Shown: piece by piece, positions 29,258-41,898 of the stretch
How positions within the stretch are numbered: the first letter of the stretch is position 1
Layout: each line of letters starts with the position of its first letter
Source: Bacteroidota bacterium
Lineage (GTDB): Bacteria > Bacteroidota > Bacteroidia > NS11-12g > UBA9320
DNA: 64,000 nucleotides
Direction: 5' to 3'
Assembly: GCA_024679565.1 (NCBI GenBank)
Contig: JAIBDD010000012.1
Location: 21,769 to 85,768 of the forward strand
Notes under the pieces: generated by a model
Database searches by the model: none
What the model saw: the letters and a program-made list of their open reading frames with translations, nothing else
Told to the model about the DNA's origin: nothing
Position numbers and translations under genes: made by a program

Positions 29258-30544
29258 TTAGTCGTCAGGGTCAATCTTCAACCGAACCGTCTCAATCCGG
29301 TGGTCTTCAGAATGCAATATGGTAAAGATAAAGCGGCCAAGATCGATGGTATCCCCTTCGTTAGGAATACTCTGATGCTCTGAAATAATGAATCCGCCAA
29401 GGGTTTCGTAATCGCCCTCTGGAACCTTTAAGTTGTATTTTTCATTAAGAAAATCAACTTCCAGCTTAGCTGATAATTCATATTCTAAATCAGATATTTT
29501 TTTATCAATGACGTCGGTTTGATCGTCATGTTCGTCTTCAATTTCGCCAAAAATTTCTTCGATAATGTCTTCGGTTGTTACAATGCCTGATGTCCCACCA
29601 AACTCATCCACTACAACCGCAATACTCTTCCTGTTGATGGTAAACTCATTTAACATTTCATTGGCGAGTTTCGATTCTGTGGTTATTAGTATAGGGATAA
29701 GAATAGAACTAATGTTTTTGGGTTCTTTGAATAAATCAATGTGGTGCACATATCCGATGATGTTGTCAATCGTGTCGCGATACACCAATAACTTGCTATG
29801 CCCACTTTCCATAAACAAGGCTAACAAATCCTCAACAGAGCTATTTAAATCGATGGCCACTAATGCTGTACGCGGCACCATACATTCTCTTATTTGAACG
29901 CTTCCGAAGTCTAAGGCATTTTTAAGGATGTCGGTGTCTACGTCACGATCATCTTCGTGTTTGTGCTTCTGACTTTCTGTGATATAATGGTCAAGATCCA
30001 AACGGCTGAAAGTTGGACTCTCTTCGGTGAATTCTTTATTTAAGAAAATCCGGAGCATTCGCTTGGCCATCCACAAGGTAAAACGCACGATGGGCGATAA
30101 GAGCTTTGCGAAAAATTGAAAGGGGTAAATAAGTACACTTAGGATTCCTGTGGGGTTGATTCTGAAAAGCGCTTTTGGAACAAATTCAGCCAACACCAAA
30201 ACGATAAGGGTCGAAATAAATGTAATTACGAGCATTTGCCCAATACCTTCAAGGTGTAACCCAAATACATCCGAAAGACTACGGTTTAGCAAGTTTTCCA
30301 TGGCCAAACCATAAATCACAATAGCGATGTTGTTTCCAACAAGAATGGTACTTATAAATCTGGATGGCGTTTTGATATATTTAGCGCAAACCATAGCCCA
30401 TTTTACACCTTGTCCACTCTTTAATTCAATACGTAACTTATTCGCTGATAAGAAAGCGATTTCAAGCCCTGAAAAGAAAGCTGATAAAAGAAGGGTAAAG
30501 AGAATTACTAAAAAGGAAGATTCCATAGTGCTTGCGCAATACAA
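29258..30544 (-). CDS. Hemolysin/CNNM-family membrane protein with CBS pair and CorC-type C-terminal domain (GldE-like)
   Basis: SGLEIAFLSANKLRIELKSGQG; CMVPRTALVAIDLNSSVEDLL; VVDEFGGTSGIVTTEDIIEEIFGEIEDEHD. Confidence 0.9.
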   Translation of the reverse strand: MYCASTMESSFLVILFTLLLSAFFSGLEIAFLSANKLRIELKSGQGVKWAMVCAKYIKTPSRFISTILVGNNIAIVIYGLAMENLLNRSLSDVFGLHLEGIGQMLVITFISTLIVLVLAEFVPKALFRINPTGILSVLIYPFQFFAKLLSPIVRFTLWMAKRMLRIFLNKEFTEESPTFSRLDLDHYITESQKHKHEDDRDVDTDILKNALDFGSVQIRECMVPRTALVAIDLNSSVEDLLALFMESGHSKLLVYRDTIDNIIGYVHHIDLFKEPKNISSILIPILITTESKLANEMLNEFTINRKSIAVVVDEFGGTSGIVTTEDIIEEIFGEIEDEHDDQTDVIDKKISDLEYELSAKLEVDFLNEKYNLKVPEGDYETLGGFIISEHQSIPNEGDTIDLGRFIFTILHSEDHRIETVRLKIDPDD

Positions 30545-30595
30545 AAGTATGGAAATTATTGAATTCTAGGGCTTTCCCTACCCAAGTCAAACACT

Positions 30596-30603
30596 TATTT
30601 TTG
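30596..30603 (+). promoter_or_regulatory. TAnnTTTG -7 element of gltX
   Basis: TATTTTTG 13 nt upstream of ATG; TTTC at 30573-30576 as -33. Confidence 0.5.
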
Positions 30604-30616
30604 CGGCGTTTTACTC

Positions 30617-32149
30617 ATGGATAGAAAAGTTCGCGTACGTTTTGCGCCCAGTCCAACAGGACCTTTACATATTGGTGGTGTGCGCACCGCCTTGTTCAAT
30701 TATTTGTTTGCCAAAAAACATGGTGGTGATTTCATTCTGCGAATTGAAGACACCGACCAAAAACGATTTGTTGAAGGTGCTGAAGCCTACATTAATGAAT
30801 CTCTTGAATGGTTAGGTATTTCTCCTGATGAAGGAGTTGTTCAGGGAGGGGAGTATGCCCCATACCGACAAAGTGAACGTATGTCGATGTACAAACAATA
30901 CGCCGATCAATTAATTGAGGCGGGTCATGCCTATTACGCTTTTGATACTTCTGAGGAATTAGACGAAATGCGTAAGAAGCTAGAGGCCGCCCGAATGAGT
31001 GCCAAGTACGATGCAACCTCTCGAATGAATATGAAGAACTCTTTGAGTTTGAGTCAGGATGAGGTGAACAAACGTCTAGAAAATGGCGATCCGTATGTGA
31101 TTAGAATTAAGCTTCCACGTAAAGAAGAAGTTCGGTTTCATGATGAAGTACGTGGTTGGGTTGTTGTGCATACCAGTCAAATGGACGACAAAGTTTTGCT
31201 TAAGCAAGATGGTTTGCCAACGTACCATTTAGCAAACGTTGTTGACGACCATATTATGGAAATTACGCATGTAATACGCGGTGAAGAATGGTTGCCTTCT
31301 GCTCCATTACATGTGTTGCTATACCGATATTTAGGATGGGAAGAAACCATGCCCAAATTTGCCCATTTGTCTTTGCTATTAAAGCCTGACGGAAAGGGGA
31401 AATTAAGTAAACGAGATGGAGACCGATTAGGATTTCCGGTGTTTCCTTTAGAATGGACTGATCCAAAATCGAATGAAATTAGTTCCGGTTATCGGGAAGG
31501 TGGATACCTGCCAGATGCTGTTTTAAACATGTTGGCTCTTTTAGGTTGGCACCCTTCAGACAATCAAGAAATGTTTACGTTGGATGAATTGGTAGAAGCA
31601 TTCTCACTAGAAAAAGTGTCAAAAAGTGGAGCCAAATTCGATGCCGATAAAGCGAAATGGTTTAACAACCGGTATTTGCAGTCTATGGATAACCAAATAT
31701 TGGCAGACTTGTTAAAGCCAATGATTGCGGAAAAAGGGTGGGAGAGTGACAATGATTACCTTGTCGACGTTGTGACGATGGTTAAGGAAAAAGTAAACTT
31801 TGCGCCTGAAATTTTGGCTGTTTCTGAATACTTTTTTGTTGATCCAACGTCGTACGATGAAAAAGCGGTTAAGAAAAAATGGAAGGGTGAAACTCCTCAA
31901 GTAATTACTGATTTGGCCGATGTTTTTTCAGGTATGGAAGACTTTTCAGCCGATGATATTCAAGCGAAGTTTAGTGCTTTTGCGGAGGATAAAGGAGTGT
32001 CTCCAGGTTCAATAATGCAACCACTACGATTGTCTGTTAGTGGTATGGCAGGTGGACCGCCCATATTTGATATGCTGGCTTTGTTAGGAAAAGATGTTGT
32101 TGTGTCGCGTATGCAAGTAGCAAACGACCGGATAACTTCTACAGTTTAG
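30617..32149 (+). CDS. gltX: Glutamyl-tRNA synthetase
   Basis: VRVRFAPSPTGPLHIGGVRTALFNYLFAKKHGGDFILRIEDTD; KLSKRDG. Confidence 0.97.
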   Translation: MDRKVRVRFAPSPTGPLHIGGVRTALFNYLFAKKHGGDFILRIEDTDQKRFVEGAEAYINESLEWLGISPDEGVVQGGEYAPYRQSERMSMYKQYADQLIEAGHAYYAFDTSEELDEMRKKLEAARMSAKYDATSRMNMKNSLSLSQDEVNKRLENGDPYVIRIKLPRKEEVRFHDEVRGWVVVHTSQMDDKVLLKQDGLPTYHLANVVDDHIMEITHVIRGEEWLPSAPLHVLLYRYLGWEETMPKFAHLSLLLKPDGKGKLSKRDGDRLGFPVFPLEWTDPKSNEISSGYREGGYLPDAVLNMLALLGWHPSDNQEMFTLDELVEAFSLEKVSKSGAKFDADKAKWFNNRYLQSMDNQILADLLKPMIAEKGWESDNDYLVDVVTMVKEKVNFAPEILAVSEYFFVDPTSYDEKAVKKKWKGETPQVITDLADVFSGMEDFSADDIQAKFSAFAEDKGVSPGSIMQPLRLSVSGMAGGPPIFDMLALLGKDVVVSRMQVANDRITSTV

Positions 32150-32204
32150 TACAGATTTCAATCTGCTGTTTATTAGTCAATGTCGGATGAAACCAATTCT
32201 GAAG

Positions 32205-32212
32205 TAGCTTTG
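32205..32212 (+). promoter_or_regulatory. TAnnTTTG -7 element of divIC/ftsB-like gene
   Basis: TAGCTTTG 4 nt upstream of ATG. Confidence 0.45.
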
Positions 32213-32216
32213 TGTT

Positions 32217-32501
32217 ATGTCGCGTCCGCTGTATAAAAATCGATATTTCATAGTCTTTGTTGTGTTGGCCGCGTGGTTGACATTTTTTGATCAGAACAAC
32301 TTCGTTTACCAGTATAAATTACGCAAACAAATTACTGCCCTAGAGGTAGAAAAAGAGTTTTATGAAGCCGAAATTGTCAAATTGAAGGAGCAAAAAAAGC
32401 AATTGAGCACTGACGAAGAAATGCTTGAGAAGTTTGCCCGAGAACAATATTTGATGAAAAAAAAGGACGAAGTGCTGTTTCTGTTAAATGAAGAAGAATA
32501 G
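32217..32501 (+). CDS. FtsB/DivIC septum formation initiator family protein
   Basis: Short N-terminal TM then coiled coil and EKFAREQYLMKKKDEVLFLL. Confidence 0.85.
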   Translation: MSRPLYKNRYFIVFVVLAAWLTFFDQNNFVYQYKLRKQITALEVEKEFYEAEIVKLKEQKKQLSTDEEMLEKFAREQYLMKKKDEVLFLLNEEE

Positions 32502-32540
32502 TGTTAAGACGCTTCGAATATTCACCCGTTTTCATCCTAA

Positions 32541-34817
<2,277 letters not shown>

Positions 34818-34888
34818 TTTGCATAATTCGTTTCTTTCGGATCGAAGCGAAAAGTCTTGAGAAATTTGAGTTAAAGTCTAAGTTTAAA

Positions 34889-34908
34889 TAAGGGCTTACC
34901 AGCCCTTA
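34889..34908. repeat. Hairpin TAAGGGCT-TACC-AGCCCTTA
   Basis: 8-bp perfect inverted repeat downstream of icd, no T run. Confidence 0.5.
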
Positions 34909-35119
34909 CCCCGGCCCGCATTTCTGTGGGGCCATCGCTCAGCTTTGCACCGACATTGAATATTACGCCATCAAGAGTTTGCGACGTAAAATGAAAATCG
35001 GTTATAGACCGATAGCCTATAACAAAGAGTTCTACTGTTGTTCGTAACGTCACAATCTCTGAATGACGGTTAATGAACGAATTCAATTAAACATTAAGAA
35101 ATAAGCATTAAAAATTAAT

Positions 35120-36001
35120 CTAACTCACACCACTAGTCTGCAGCGCCCGATCAACCTTCTTTATCATTCCTTGTAGTGCTCGACCTGGGCCTACTTCAAT
35201 AAATTCAGAAGCACCATCGGAAACCATATTCTGAACACTTTGCGTCCACTTTACCGGTGCGGTAAGTTGTGCAATTAAATTGGCTTTAATGACTTGTGGG
35301 TCTGTTTCGCCAACCGTAGAAACATTTTGGTACACAGGGCAAGCTGGCTTGCTGAAGTCAGCGTTGTTGATTGCATCGGCTAATTCAGTTTTGGCCGGCT
35401 CCATAAGTGGTGAGTGAAAAGCCCCTCCTACAGGTAGAGGCAGCGCACGCTTTGCACCTTTTTCGAGTAATTTTTCACAGGCAATTTTAACCCCTTCATT
35501 GCTCCCAGATATAACGAGTTGACCAGGGCAATTGTAATTTGCAGCAACCACAACTTCATCACTAATCTCAGCACAAACTGATTCTACATCAGCGTCATCA
35601 AGCCCCAAAATTGCAGCCATGGTAGAAGGATTTTGTTCACATGCTTTTTGCATTGCCGTGGCTCTTGTACTTACAAGTTTTAATCCATCTTCAAAACTCA
35701 AAACATCAGCAGCAACGAGTGCAGAAATTTCTCCTAACGAGTGACCTGCCAACATAGCTGGGTTAAAATTTTCCATCGTTTTGGCTACAATTACCGAATG
35801 CAGAAACACTGCAGGTTGTGTAATTTTGGTTTGCTTTAAGTCCTCTGCAGAGCCTTCAAACATGACGTCTGTTATGTCAAAACCGAGTATATCATTGGCT
35901 TGGTCAAACAATGCTTTAGCTGTTGCATTAGAGTCGTAAAGTTCTTTCCCCATTCCTGTGAATTGGGCGCCTTGTCCTGGAAAAACGTATGCCTTTGTCA
36001 T
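35120..36001 (-). CDS. fabD: Malonyl CoA-acyl carrier protein transacylase
   Basis: YVFPGQGAQFTGMGKELYDS; LAGHSLGEISALVAA; VGGAFHSPLMEPA. Confidence 0.96.
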   Translation of the reverse strand: MTKAYVFPGQGAQFTGMGKELYDSNATAKALFDQANDILGFDITDVMFEGSAEDLKQTKITQPAVFLHSVIVAKTMENFNPAMLAGHSLGEISALVAADVLSFEDGLKLVSTRATAMQKACEQNPSTMAAILGLDDADVESVCAEISDEVVVAANYNCPGQLVISGSNEGVKIACEKLLEKGAKRALPLPVGGAFHSPLMEPAKTELADAINNADFSKPACPVYQNVSTVGETDPQVIKANLIAQLTAPVKWTQSVQNMVSDGASEFIEVGPGRALQGMIKKVDRALQTSGVS

Positions 36002-36006
36002 ATGTG

Positions 36007-36570
36007 TTAATTTTTTTGAGTTTGTGGTGGTATAAACTGACCAACGATCTGGTAAGTTTCTGTACCCATTATTTTCGTCGATCGATTGACATGAACAGTA
36101 TAGCCAACGTTTTGCGTGTAGCTAATACCAGTTATTGATGATGTTATTTTTCCTTCGTTTATAATCTGTGCTGAAAAACGATTGATAGAGCTATCGGGAT
36201 TAAGTTTAATCTTGAAACTTTGAATTTTCTGGTTTGGATTTGTCGCTTTATAAACGTTCGCGGTTTCGTTTGGGTCGTCATGCGTCTCTACCCTAACGAA
36301 ATCGGTTTTCCAAACTGCAGGTTTAATCTTGATGTCTAGAAATGCAAAAAGTTCTTTAGACCAATCGGGTGTATCCGTTGAGTCACTGTTTGTGGTAGAG
36401 TCCATTCTCGTGCGCTTGTAAAAGCCAGTTTGATTCGCTGTAAGGGCTACAACTTCTGATTGAAAGTATTGCTGAACATCAATATAAGCATCTCGATTTA
36501 TTTCTCGATCATTACTTGTGTTACAGCTCAACACTACAATGGATATAACTATGAAAACGTTAAATTTCAA
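36007..36570 (-). CDS. Hypothetical lipoprotein
   Basis: Lipobox-like VVLSCNTSND. Confidence 0.7.
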   Translation of the reverse strand: MKFNVFIVISIVVLSCNTSNDREINRDAYIDVQQYFQSEVVALTANQTGFYKRTRMDSTTNSDSTDTPDWSKELFAFLDIKIKPAVWKTDFVRVETHDDPNETANVYKATNPNQKIQSFKIKLNPDSSINRFSAQIINEGKITSSITGISYTQNVGYTVHVNRSTKIMGTETYQIVGQFIPPQTQKN

Positions 36571-36594
36571 GGTGTCAAAAATAAAGTAGATTAC

Positions 36595-38118
36595 TTAATT
36601 CTGGTCAATACGATCCAGCCCATTTTTGGCTCGATGTTCAATGCTTCTTTTGTATTCTTTGTTTGCATCATAGCTCATCGACAATTTGAAGTATTTTTTG
36701 GCATCTATGCTGTCACCATTTCGTTCATACATTTCTGCTAAATACAACGTTGCATATGAGGCATAATATTGCGGAAGTAGATTTCCTTCTTGCATAGCCT
36801 CTAGGTAGAAGGCTTCGGCTAATTTGGTTTGATGTAATGCGTCATAGATACGGCCCTTTCGATAGAAATATTCTGTACGCACTAAGCCTTTTTCAAAATC
36901 GCCTGCATTGTTTGGTCGTATAATTTTTAACGCTTTGGTATAGTAGCCACCATCAAACAGGAGCCTGGTTTGCAAAAGCACCGAATTGGGTGTTTTGTTT
37001 TGAACGGCATATTTCTGTGCTTGTTCATCTTCTTCAAGTTCTGTGTTCCCGTTTACCTTTAACTCATTTAAGTACGTCACATATTTGTTGTCATTGCCCT
37101 GTATAACAGCATGCCAACAAAGTTTTTGGTAGCAACTTTTAACGTAACTCCCTCCTTGATATTGGTCTAAGTACTGCCGTAAGTAAGAGTCGGCGTCTGG
37201 GTCTAACCGGTTTAATTTTGCCTTACCTAACATAAAGGAAAGAAAAGGGATGTCTTGATCGGGTGTGCTCTTCTGTGCTTGAGTTATGACGCGAATTATT
37301 TCATCGTTTTTTCTACATTTATCTGCAAAATTGACACGGGCAAAACGACTAAGGGGGTTTTGTGCATGATCCTGTGTTAGGCTGTCAATAAGCGTCCACG
37401 CTTTCGTTTTATCATTTTTAAGATATAGGTGAATGGAGGCCACAAAAAATTGTGCTTCCTTTTTCATTATGGTCCATTCTTGACGATCACTTTTTGTGGT
37501 AATAAAGCTGTTAAGGTCTTCAAGGCCTTTGTTCATACTCGATTCAAATCCAAAGAACTGTACTAGCTTTTGATATTTTGTTGGCAAACTGCCGAAGCCA
37601 GATTTTAGGAGGCCAAGCGTTTTTTTGGCTGCAACGTAGTCAGGATGTTTTTTAAGTACCAAAGTGCCATACTTGTAACAGTTTCTCACATCGTTGGCAG
37701 CAGCTATATTGTTGCCCTTTTTCCCGTTTACTACAGACGAGTAAAAGTAAACTTCTTCCAAAAGGAAATCTTTTGTTCCATCTTCTTCCGATGCTGCGGA
37801 TATTTTTTTAATGGCGACCTCTTTTAATGAGTCAAAAGTGGTAAATCCTTGTTTGGTCTCGTTTGTGGTGTACGACAGCATGCTGTGCATAACCATAAGG
37901 TAATCGACAACGGCATTATTGGGGTTTGTCTTAGACTCTGCTTCGAGATGTTTTTCCGCATGGTCTAATTTGAACTTAAATAAGGCCTTTTGCGCCTCAA
38001 TGCAGTTTTTAGAAAATGCAATAGTGTTTGCACCCAATGCCTGTGACGACGCACAACAAAGAGTAACTAGTAACAAGCGTATATAGATGTTAACACGCAT
38101 TTGGACAAAGGTATTCAT
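36595..38118 (-). CDS. Hypothetical secreted protein with TPR-like repeats
   Basis: Signal peptide after MNTFVQMRVNIYIRLLLVTLCC; C-term GRIYDALHQTKLAEAFYLEAMQEG...AEMYERNGDSIDAKKYFKLSM. Confidence 0.7.
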   Translation of the reverse strand: MNTFVQMRVNIYIRLLLVTLCCASSQALGANTIAFSKNCIEAQKALFKFKLDHAEKHLEAESKTNPNNAVVDYLMVMHSMLSYTTNETKQGFTTFDSLKEVAIKKISAASEEDGTKDFLLEEVYFYSSVVNGKKGNNIAAANDVRNCYKYGTLVLKKHPDYVAAKKTLGLLKSGFGSLPTKYQKLVQFFGFESSMNKGLEDLNSFITTKSDRQEWTIMKKEAQFFVASIHLYLKNDKTKAWTLIDSLTQDHAQNPLSRFARVNFADKCRKNDEIIRVITQAQKSTPDQDIPFLSFMLGKAKLNRLDPDADSYLRQYLDQYQGGSYVKSCYQKLCWHAVIQGNDNKYVTYLNELKVNGNTELEEDEQAQKYAVQNKTPNSVLLQTRLLFDGGYYTKALKIIRPNNAGDFEKGLVRTEYFYRKGRIYDALHQTKLAEAFYLEAMQEGNLLPQYYASYATLYLAEMYERNGDSIDAKKYFKLSMSYDANKEYKRSIEHRAKNGLDRIDQN

Positions 38119-38152
38119 TGTCCTCCATGAAATAAGTACGAAAGAGACGTGT

Positions 38153-38932
38153 TTACGCTTTTTTTCGACGTCTTGATTTTGGTTTTTCTTCAACCACTTC
38201 TTCAACGATACCAGCCATTTCAGCATCAACGTTGATTCGACCGCAATGTTCGCATATCACGATTTTCTTACGTTGTCTGATGTCTGATTGTAATTGTGGT
38301 GGAATTTTTGCGAAACAACCGCCGCAAGAACCACGTAATACCGGAGCAACGCCCAAGCCATTGAAAACATTCTTACGAATTCGTTCGTAAGCCTTCAATA
38401 GTTTTTCGTCTGCAGCTTTAACTGCTTTGTCACGGTCTTTAGCAATCTTGCCTTCTTCCTTTTCGGTTTCAGCGCTGATTTCCTCAAGTTCCTTTTTCTT
38501 ATTCTCTAAATCGATTTTACGGCCGTCTAAGTCTTGCTTAACTTCCTCAATCAATTCATTTTTCAAGGTAATGCTGTTTTGCAATTCGCCGATCTTCTTC
38601 TCAGCTGCAAGTACTTCTAAACCTTGAATTTCAATTTCTTTATTCAATGCGTCAAACTCACGGTTGTTTTTAACCTTGTTTAACTGCTCATTGTATCGCT
38701 TACTTAGCTGTTGAGCTTGACTGATTTTCTCTTTGTTCGCAACGATGTCTGACTCAAAATCAGCAATTTCTTGCTCAAATTTGTCCAGTCTAGTTTGCAA
38801 GCCAGCAAGTTCATCTTCCAAGTCGGCTACCTCCATAGGTAGTTCGCCTCTAACTGCTTGTAATTGATCTAAATTTTTATCGATGGTTTGTAGATTCCAA
38901 AGACCTTGAAGTTTTTCTTCTATTGATGCCAT
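38153..38932 (-). CDS. C4-type zinc ribbon / coiled-coil protein (zf-RING_7 type)
   Basis: Long coiled coil then GSCGGCFAKIPPQLQSDIRQRKKIVICEHCGRI. Confidence 0.9.
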   Translation of the reverse strand: MASIEEKLQGLWNLQTIDKNLDQLQAVRGELPMEVADLEDELAGLQTRLDKFEQEIADFESDIVANKEKISQAQQLSKRYNEQLNKVKNNREFDALNKEIEIQGLEVLAAEKKIGELQNSITLKNELIEEVKQDLDGRKIDLENKKKELEEISAETEKEEGKIAKDRDKAVKAADEKLLKAYERIRKNVFNGLGVAPVLRGSCGGCFAKIPPQLQSDIRQRKKIVICEHCGRINVDAEMAGIVEEVVEEKPKSRRRKKA

Positions 38933-38935
38933 AAA

Positions 38936-40036
38936 TTAGTAAAAATAATTTACCGGGTTCGTATCTGTTTCCGTGAAAAGGATTGCAAAATTAGGTATTT
39001 TTTCCGATAAAAAATCACGTAATAATTCGATTGTAAATTGCTCGCTTTCAAAGTGGCCTAAATCGCAAATCATCATCTCATTTTCTCCATCAAAAAACTC
39101 ATGATATTTAACGTCTCCGGTGACGTAAGCGTCTGCTCCTGCTGCCTTTGCGGCATGGATTAAGAAACTCCCAGAACCACCACAAACGGCTACACGCGAG
39201 ATCTCTTTTTTGTCTGTATCGGTAAACCGTACAACTGTAGCTTGTAATTGGTTCTTTACAAAAGCCAAAAAGTCTTGTGGCTTTAACGGTTGTTTTAATG
39301 TGCCAATCAATCCAGCACCAACGTGTAATGACTTATTGTCTAATGGATGCAAGTCAAATGCGACTTCTTCATAGGGGTGTGCTGCCAACATGCCATTAAT
39401 CACCTTATCTTGTAGGTGTCTTGGTATAACCACTTCTAGTTTTGTCTCGGGTTCAAGATGTCTTTCCCCTGGCTCGCCAACAAAAGGCTTTGCATTAGGT
39501 CCACCGCGGAAACTTCCCGTTCCTTCGCTCACAAAACTGCATTCATCATAATCGCCAATATGTCCTGCTCCAGCTTGAAACATGGCAGACTGGACTATCT
39601 GTAAATGATCCTTCGGAACATACACAGCCAACTTTAGCACTGTCCCCGATTTTTTTGCCAAAATTTCAACATTGTTTAGACTGAGTTTATTCCCAATCTT
39701 CTGGTTGACACCTCCTTCTAATACATTGTCGAGGTTGGTATGTATAGCGTAAATCGCAACGTCGTTTTTTATGGCTTTAATGATAGTACGTTCAACATAA
39801 TTTTTGCCGTTAATTTTCTTTAGACCTTTGAAAACTATAGGATGATGTGCCACAATTAGATTGCATTTTTTTGCAATCGCTTCGTCAACAACAGCTTCGG
39901 TGGCATCAAGCGAAACGAGAATGCCCGTGATTGACATGTTAGCGTCTCCAACGATTAAACCCGAGTTGTCGTATGATTCTTGTAAACTTGGTGGTGCGAG
40001 TTCACTAAGTAAACCTGTGATGTGATTAAGTTTCAT
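38936..40036 (-). CDS. Nif3-like dinuclear metal center protein
   Basis: LAPPSLQESYDNSGLIVGD; VAHHPIVFKGLKKI; AIHTNLDN. Confidence 0.92.
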   Translation of the reverse strand: MKLNHITGLLSELAPPSLQESYDNSGLIVGDANMSITGILVSLDATEAVVDEAIAKKCNLIVAHHPIVFKGLKKINGKNYVERTIIKAIKNDVAIYAIHTNLDNVLEGGVNQKIGNKLSLNNVEILAKKSGTVLKLAVYVPKDHLQIVQSAMFQAGAGHIGDYDECSFVSEGTGSFRGGPNAKPFVGEPGERHLEPETKLEVVIPRHLQDKVINGMLAAHPYEEVAFDLHPLDNKSLHVGAGLIGTLKQPLKPQDFLAFVKNQLQATVVRFTDTDKKEISRVAVCGGSGSFLIHAAKAAGADAYVTGDVKYHEFFDGENEMMICDLGHFESEQFTIELLRDFLSEKIPNFAILFTETDTNPVNYFY

Positions 40037-40133
40037 AGGTGTTGCAGCTTTTGTACTGTACAACAAAGCAACAATAAATAGTATAAATGCAGCGTAAATT
40101 GACTCGATTTTATTACCGGTATATGCGTTAAAT

Positions 40134-41129
40134 TTGCCAGACTTGAACAAGATTAGATGGATATTGTGGCCGTTTTCATTTGCTTACGGCTTAGTGATGG
40201 AGCTACGCAATTGGGGATTTCGCGTTGGATTGCTTAAATCTGTTTCTTTCGACGTACCTATTATTTCAGTAGGGAATCTAGCGGTTGGTGGAACTGGCAA
40301 AACACCAATGGTGAAGTATCTGATTCAGCAATATCAAGGTAGCAAAACAATTGGCGTGTTAAGTCGCGGATATGGAAGAATAACCAAAGGTTTTGGCGTG
40401 GTACAATCTGATTCGTTGGCCAAAAATGTTGGGGACGAACCTTTGGAAATAAAAACCCTTTATCCAGAATTAACTGTCACTGTATGTGAAAACCGCGTGT
40501 TAGGGATACCAGAAATGCTTGCTCTCAATCCAAACATCGACTTAGTTATTTTAGACGATGCCTATCAACATCAATACGTCAAACCAAGCGTTTCGATAGT
40601 ATTAAGTACCTATTCTAATCCTTACGAAAAAGACTTTGTGCTACCGATGGGTAGGTTAAGGGAGTTTCGGAAAAATATAAATAGGGCGGATATTCTTATC
40701 TATACAAAGTCTCCAGATTTAAATCAGGAAAACAAAAATGCAAATTGCCCCACCTTTAATAGTCAGTTGCATTATCAAGAATTGATCAATGTATTTGGAG
40801 AAGAACGTAAGTTGGAGCGGCCATTAATTGTAAGTGGCTTGGCTGATAACGCACAGTTGCAGCAGGAAACACAACGTAATTACCCTGACGCCGTATTGCT
40901 GGGGTTTAATGACCACAGAAATTATTCCATAACGGAGGTGAAACAGCTGATTTACGACGCCGATCGTTTGGATAACAATGTGATCACAACAGAAAAAGAT
41001 TGGGTCAAACTGAAAACTTTTGTGTTGGATTTAAAACCAGATGTGACCTTTTGGGTGCAACCCATCAATCTCAGTTTTTCAGAGCCTAGTTTGTTAAAGA
41101 AATTAATTGATCAGAAAATAGATGCCTAA
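40134..41129 (+). CDS. lpxK: Tetraacyldisaccharide 4'-kinase
   Basis: PIISVGNLAVGGTGKTPMVKYL; LSRGYGR; LDDAYQHQYV. Confidence 0.93.
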   Translation: MPDLNKIRWILWPFSFAYGLVMELRNWGFRVGLLKSVSFDVPIISVGNLAVGGTGKTPMVKYLIQQYQGSKTIGVLSRGYGRITKGFGVVQSDSLAKNVGDEPLEIKTLYPELTVTVCENRVLGIPEMLALNPNIDLVILDDAYQHQYVKPSVSIVLSTYSNPYEKDFVLPMGRLREFRKNINRADILIYTKSPDLNQENKNANCPTFNSQLHYQELINVFGEERKLERPLIVSGLADNAQLQQETQRNYPDAVLLGFNDHRNYSITEVKQLIYDADRLDNNVITTEKDWVKLKTFVLDLKPDVTFWVQPINLSFSEPSLLKKLIDQKIDA

Positions 41130-41898
41130 ACAAGTCAGAGCAAAGAAGTTTTTAGGACAACATTTTTTAAAAGATGAAAGTGTAGCAGAGCAAACGGCTA
41201 ATTTGGTAAGCCGAAATGAGGTTAAAAACTGGTTGGAAATTGGGCCAGGCATGGGTGTTCTAACCAAGTATCTGATTGAGAAACCGATTAATTTAAAAGC
41301 GGTTGAGTTAGACCGAGACTCTGTGGCGTATCTAGGGAAAGAGATGCCTTCTTTAGCTGTACTTGAAGCAGACTATTTAAAGACAGATGTAGATGCACTA
41401 TTCGATGATGAATACGGTGTTATTGGGAACTTCCCGTATAATATTTCGTCTCAAATACTATTTAAGATACTTGATAATAGATTAAAGGTTCCGGCCTTCG
41501 CAGGGATGTTTCAATTGGAGGTTGCTAAACGCATTGCTGGAGAACCAAACAATAAGACGTATGGGATTCTCTCGGTATCGGTGCAAGCGTTTTACGATAT
41601 AACTTTAGAGATAGAGATTCCCCCAACAGCATTTAACCCTCCACCCAAAGTGCAGTCAGCAGTGATCTATGGGTATCGCATCGACCAGGAAGTCGATTGG
41701 AATGTGAAGTTGTTTTTTGATGTGGTAAAAACGGCCTTTCAGCAAAGGCGAAAAACCCTATCAAATGCCTTGAAAAAATTTAACATACCAAAGGACGTTC
41801 GTCTCAATAATCAAATGTTTAAATTGCGTGCAGAGAACTTATCGGTTACTGATTTTATCGGCTTAACCAATTTGATTGAGCAAAATCAAGCGCAATAA
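41122..41898 (+). CDS. rsmA: 16S rRNA dimethyladenosine transferase
   Basis: KKFLGQHFLKDESVAEQ; EIGPGMGVLT; GNFPYNISSQILF. Confidence 0.96.
   Translation: MPKQVRAKKFLGQHFLKDESVAEQTANLVSRNEVKNWLEIGPGMGVLTKYLIEKPINLKAVELDRDSVAYLGKEMPSLAVLEADYLKTDVDALFDDEYGVIGNFPYNISSQILFKILDNRLKVPAFAGMFQLEVAKRIAGEPNNKTYGILSVSVQAFYDITLEIEIPPTAFNPPPKVQSAVIYGYRIDQEVDWNVKLFFDVVKTAFQQRRKTLSNALKKFNIPKDVRLNNQMFKLRAENLSVTDFIGLTNLIEQNQAQ

Noticed and set aside
29131-29325. 64-aa + strand ORF between 28558-29130 CDS and GldE-like gene
   Set aside because: Overlaps the 3' end of the convergent GldE-like CDS and has no recognisable features
34871-35086. 71-aa - strand ORF downstream of icd
   Set aside because: No recognisable domain; region better described as non-coding with hairpins
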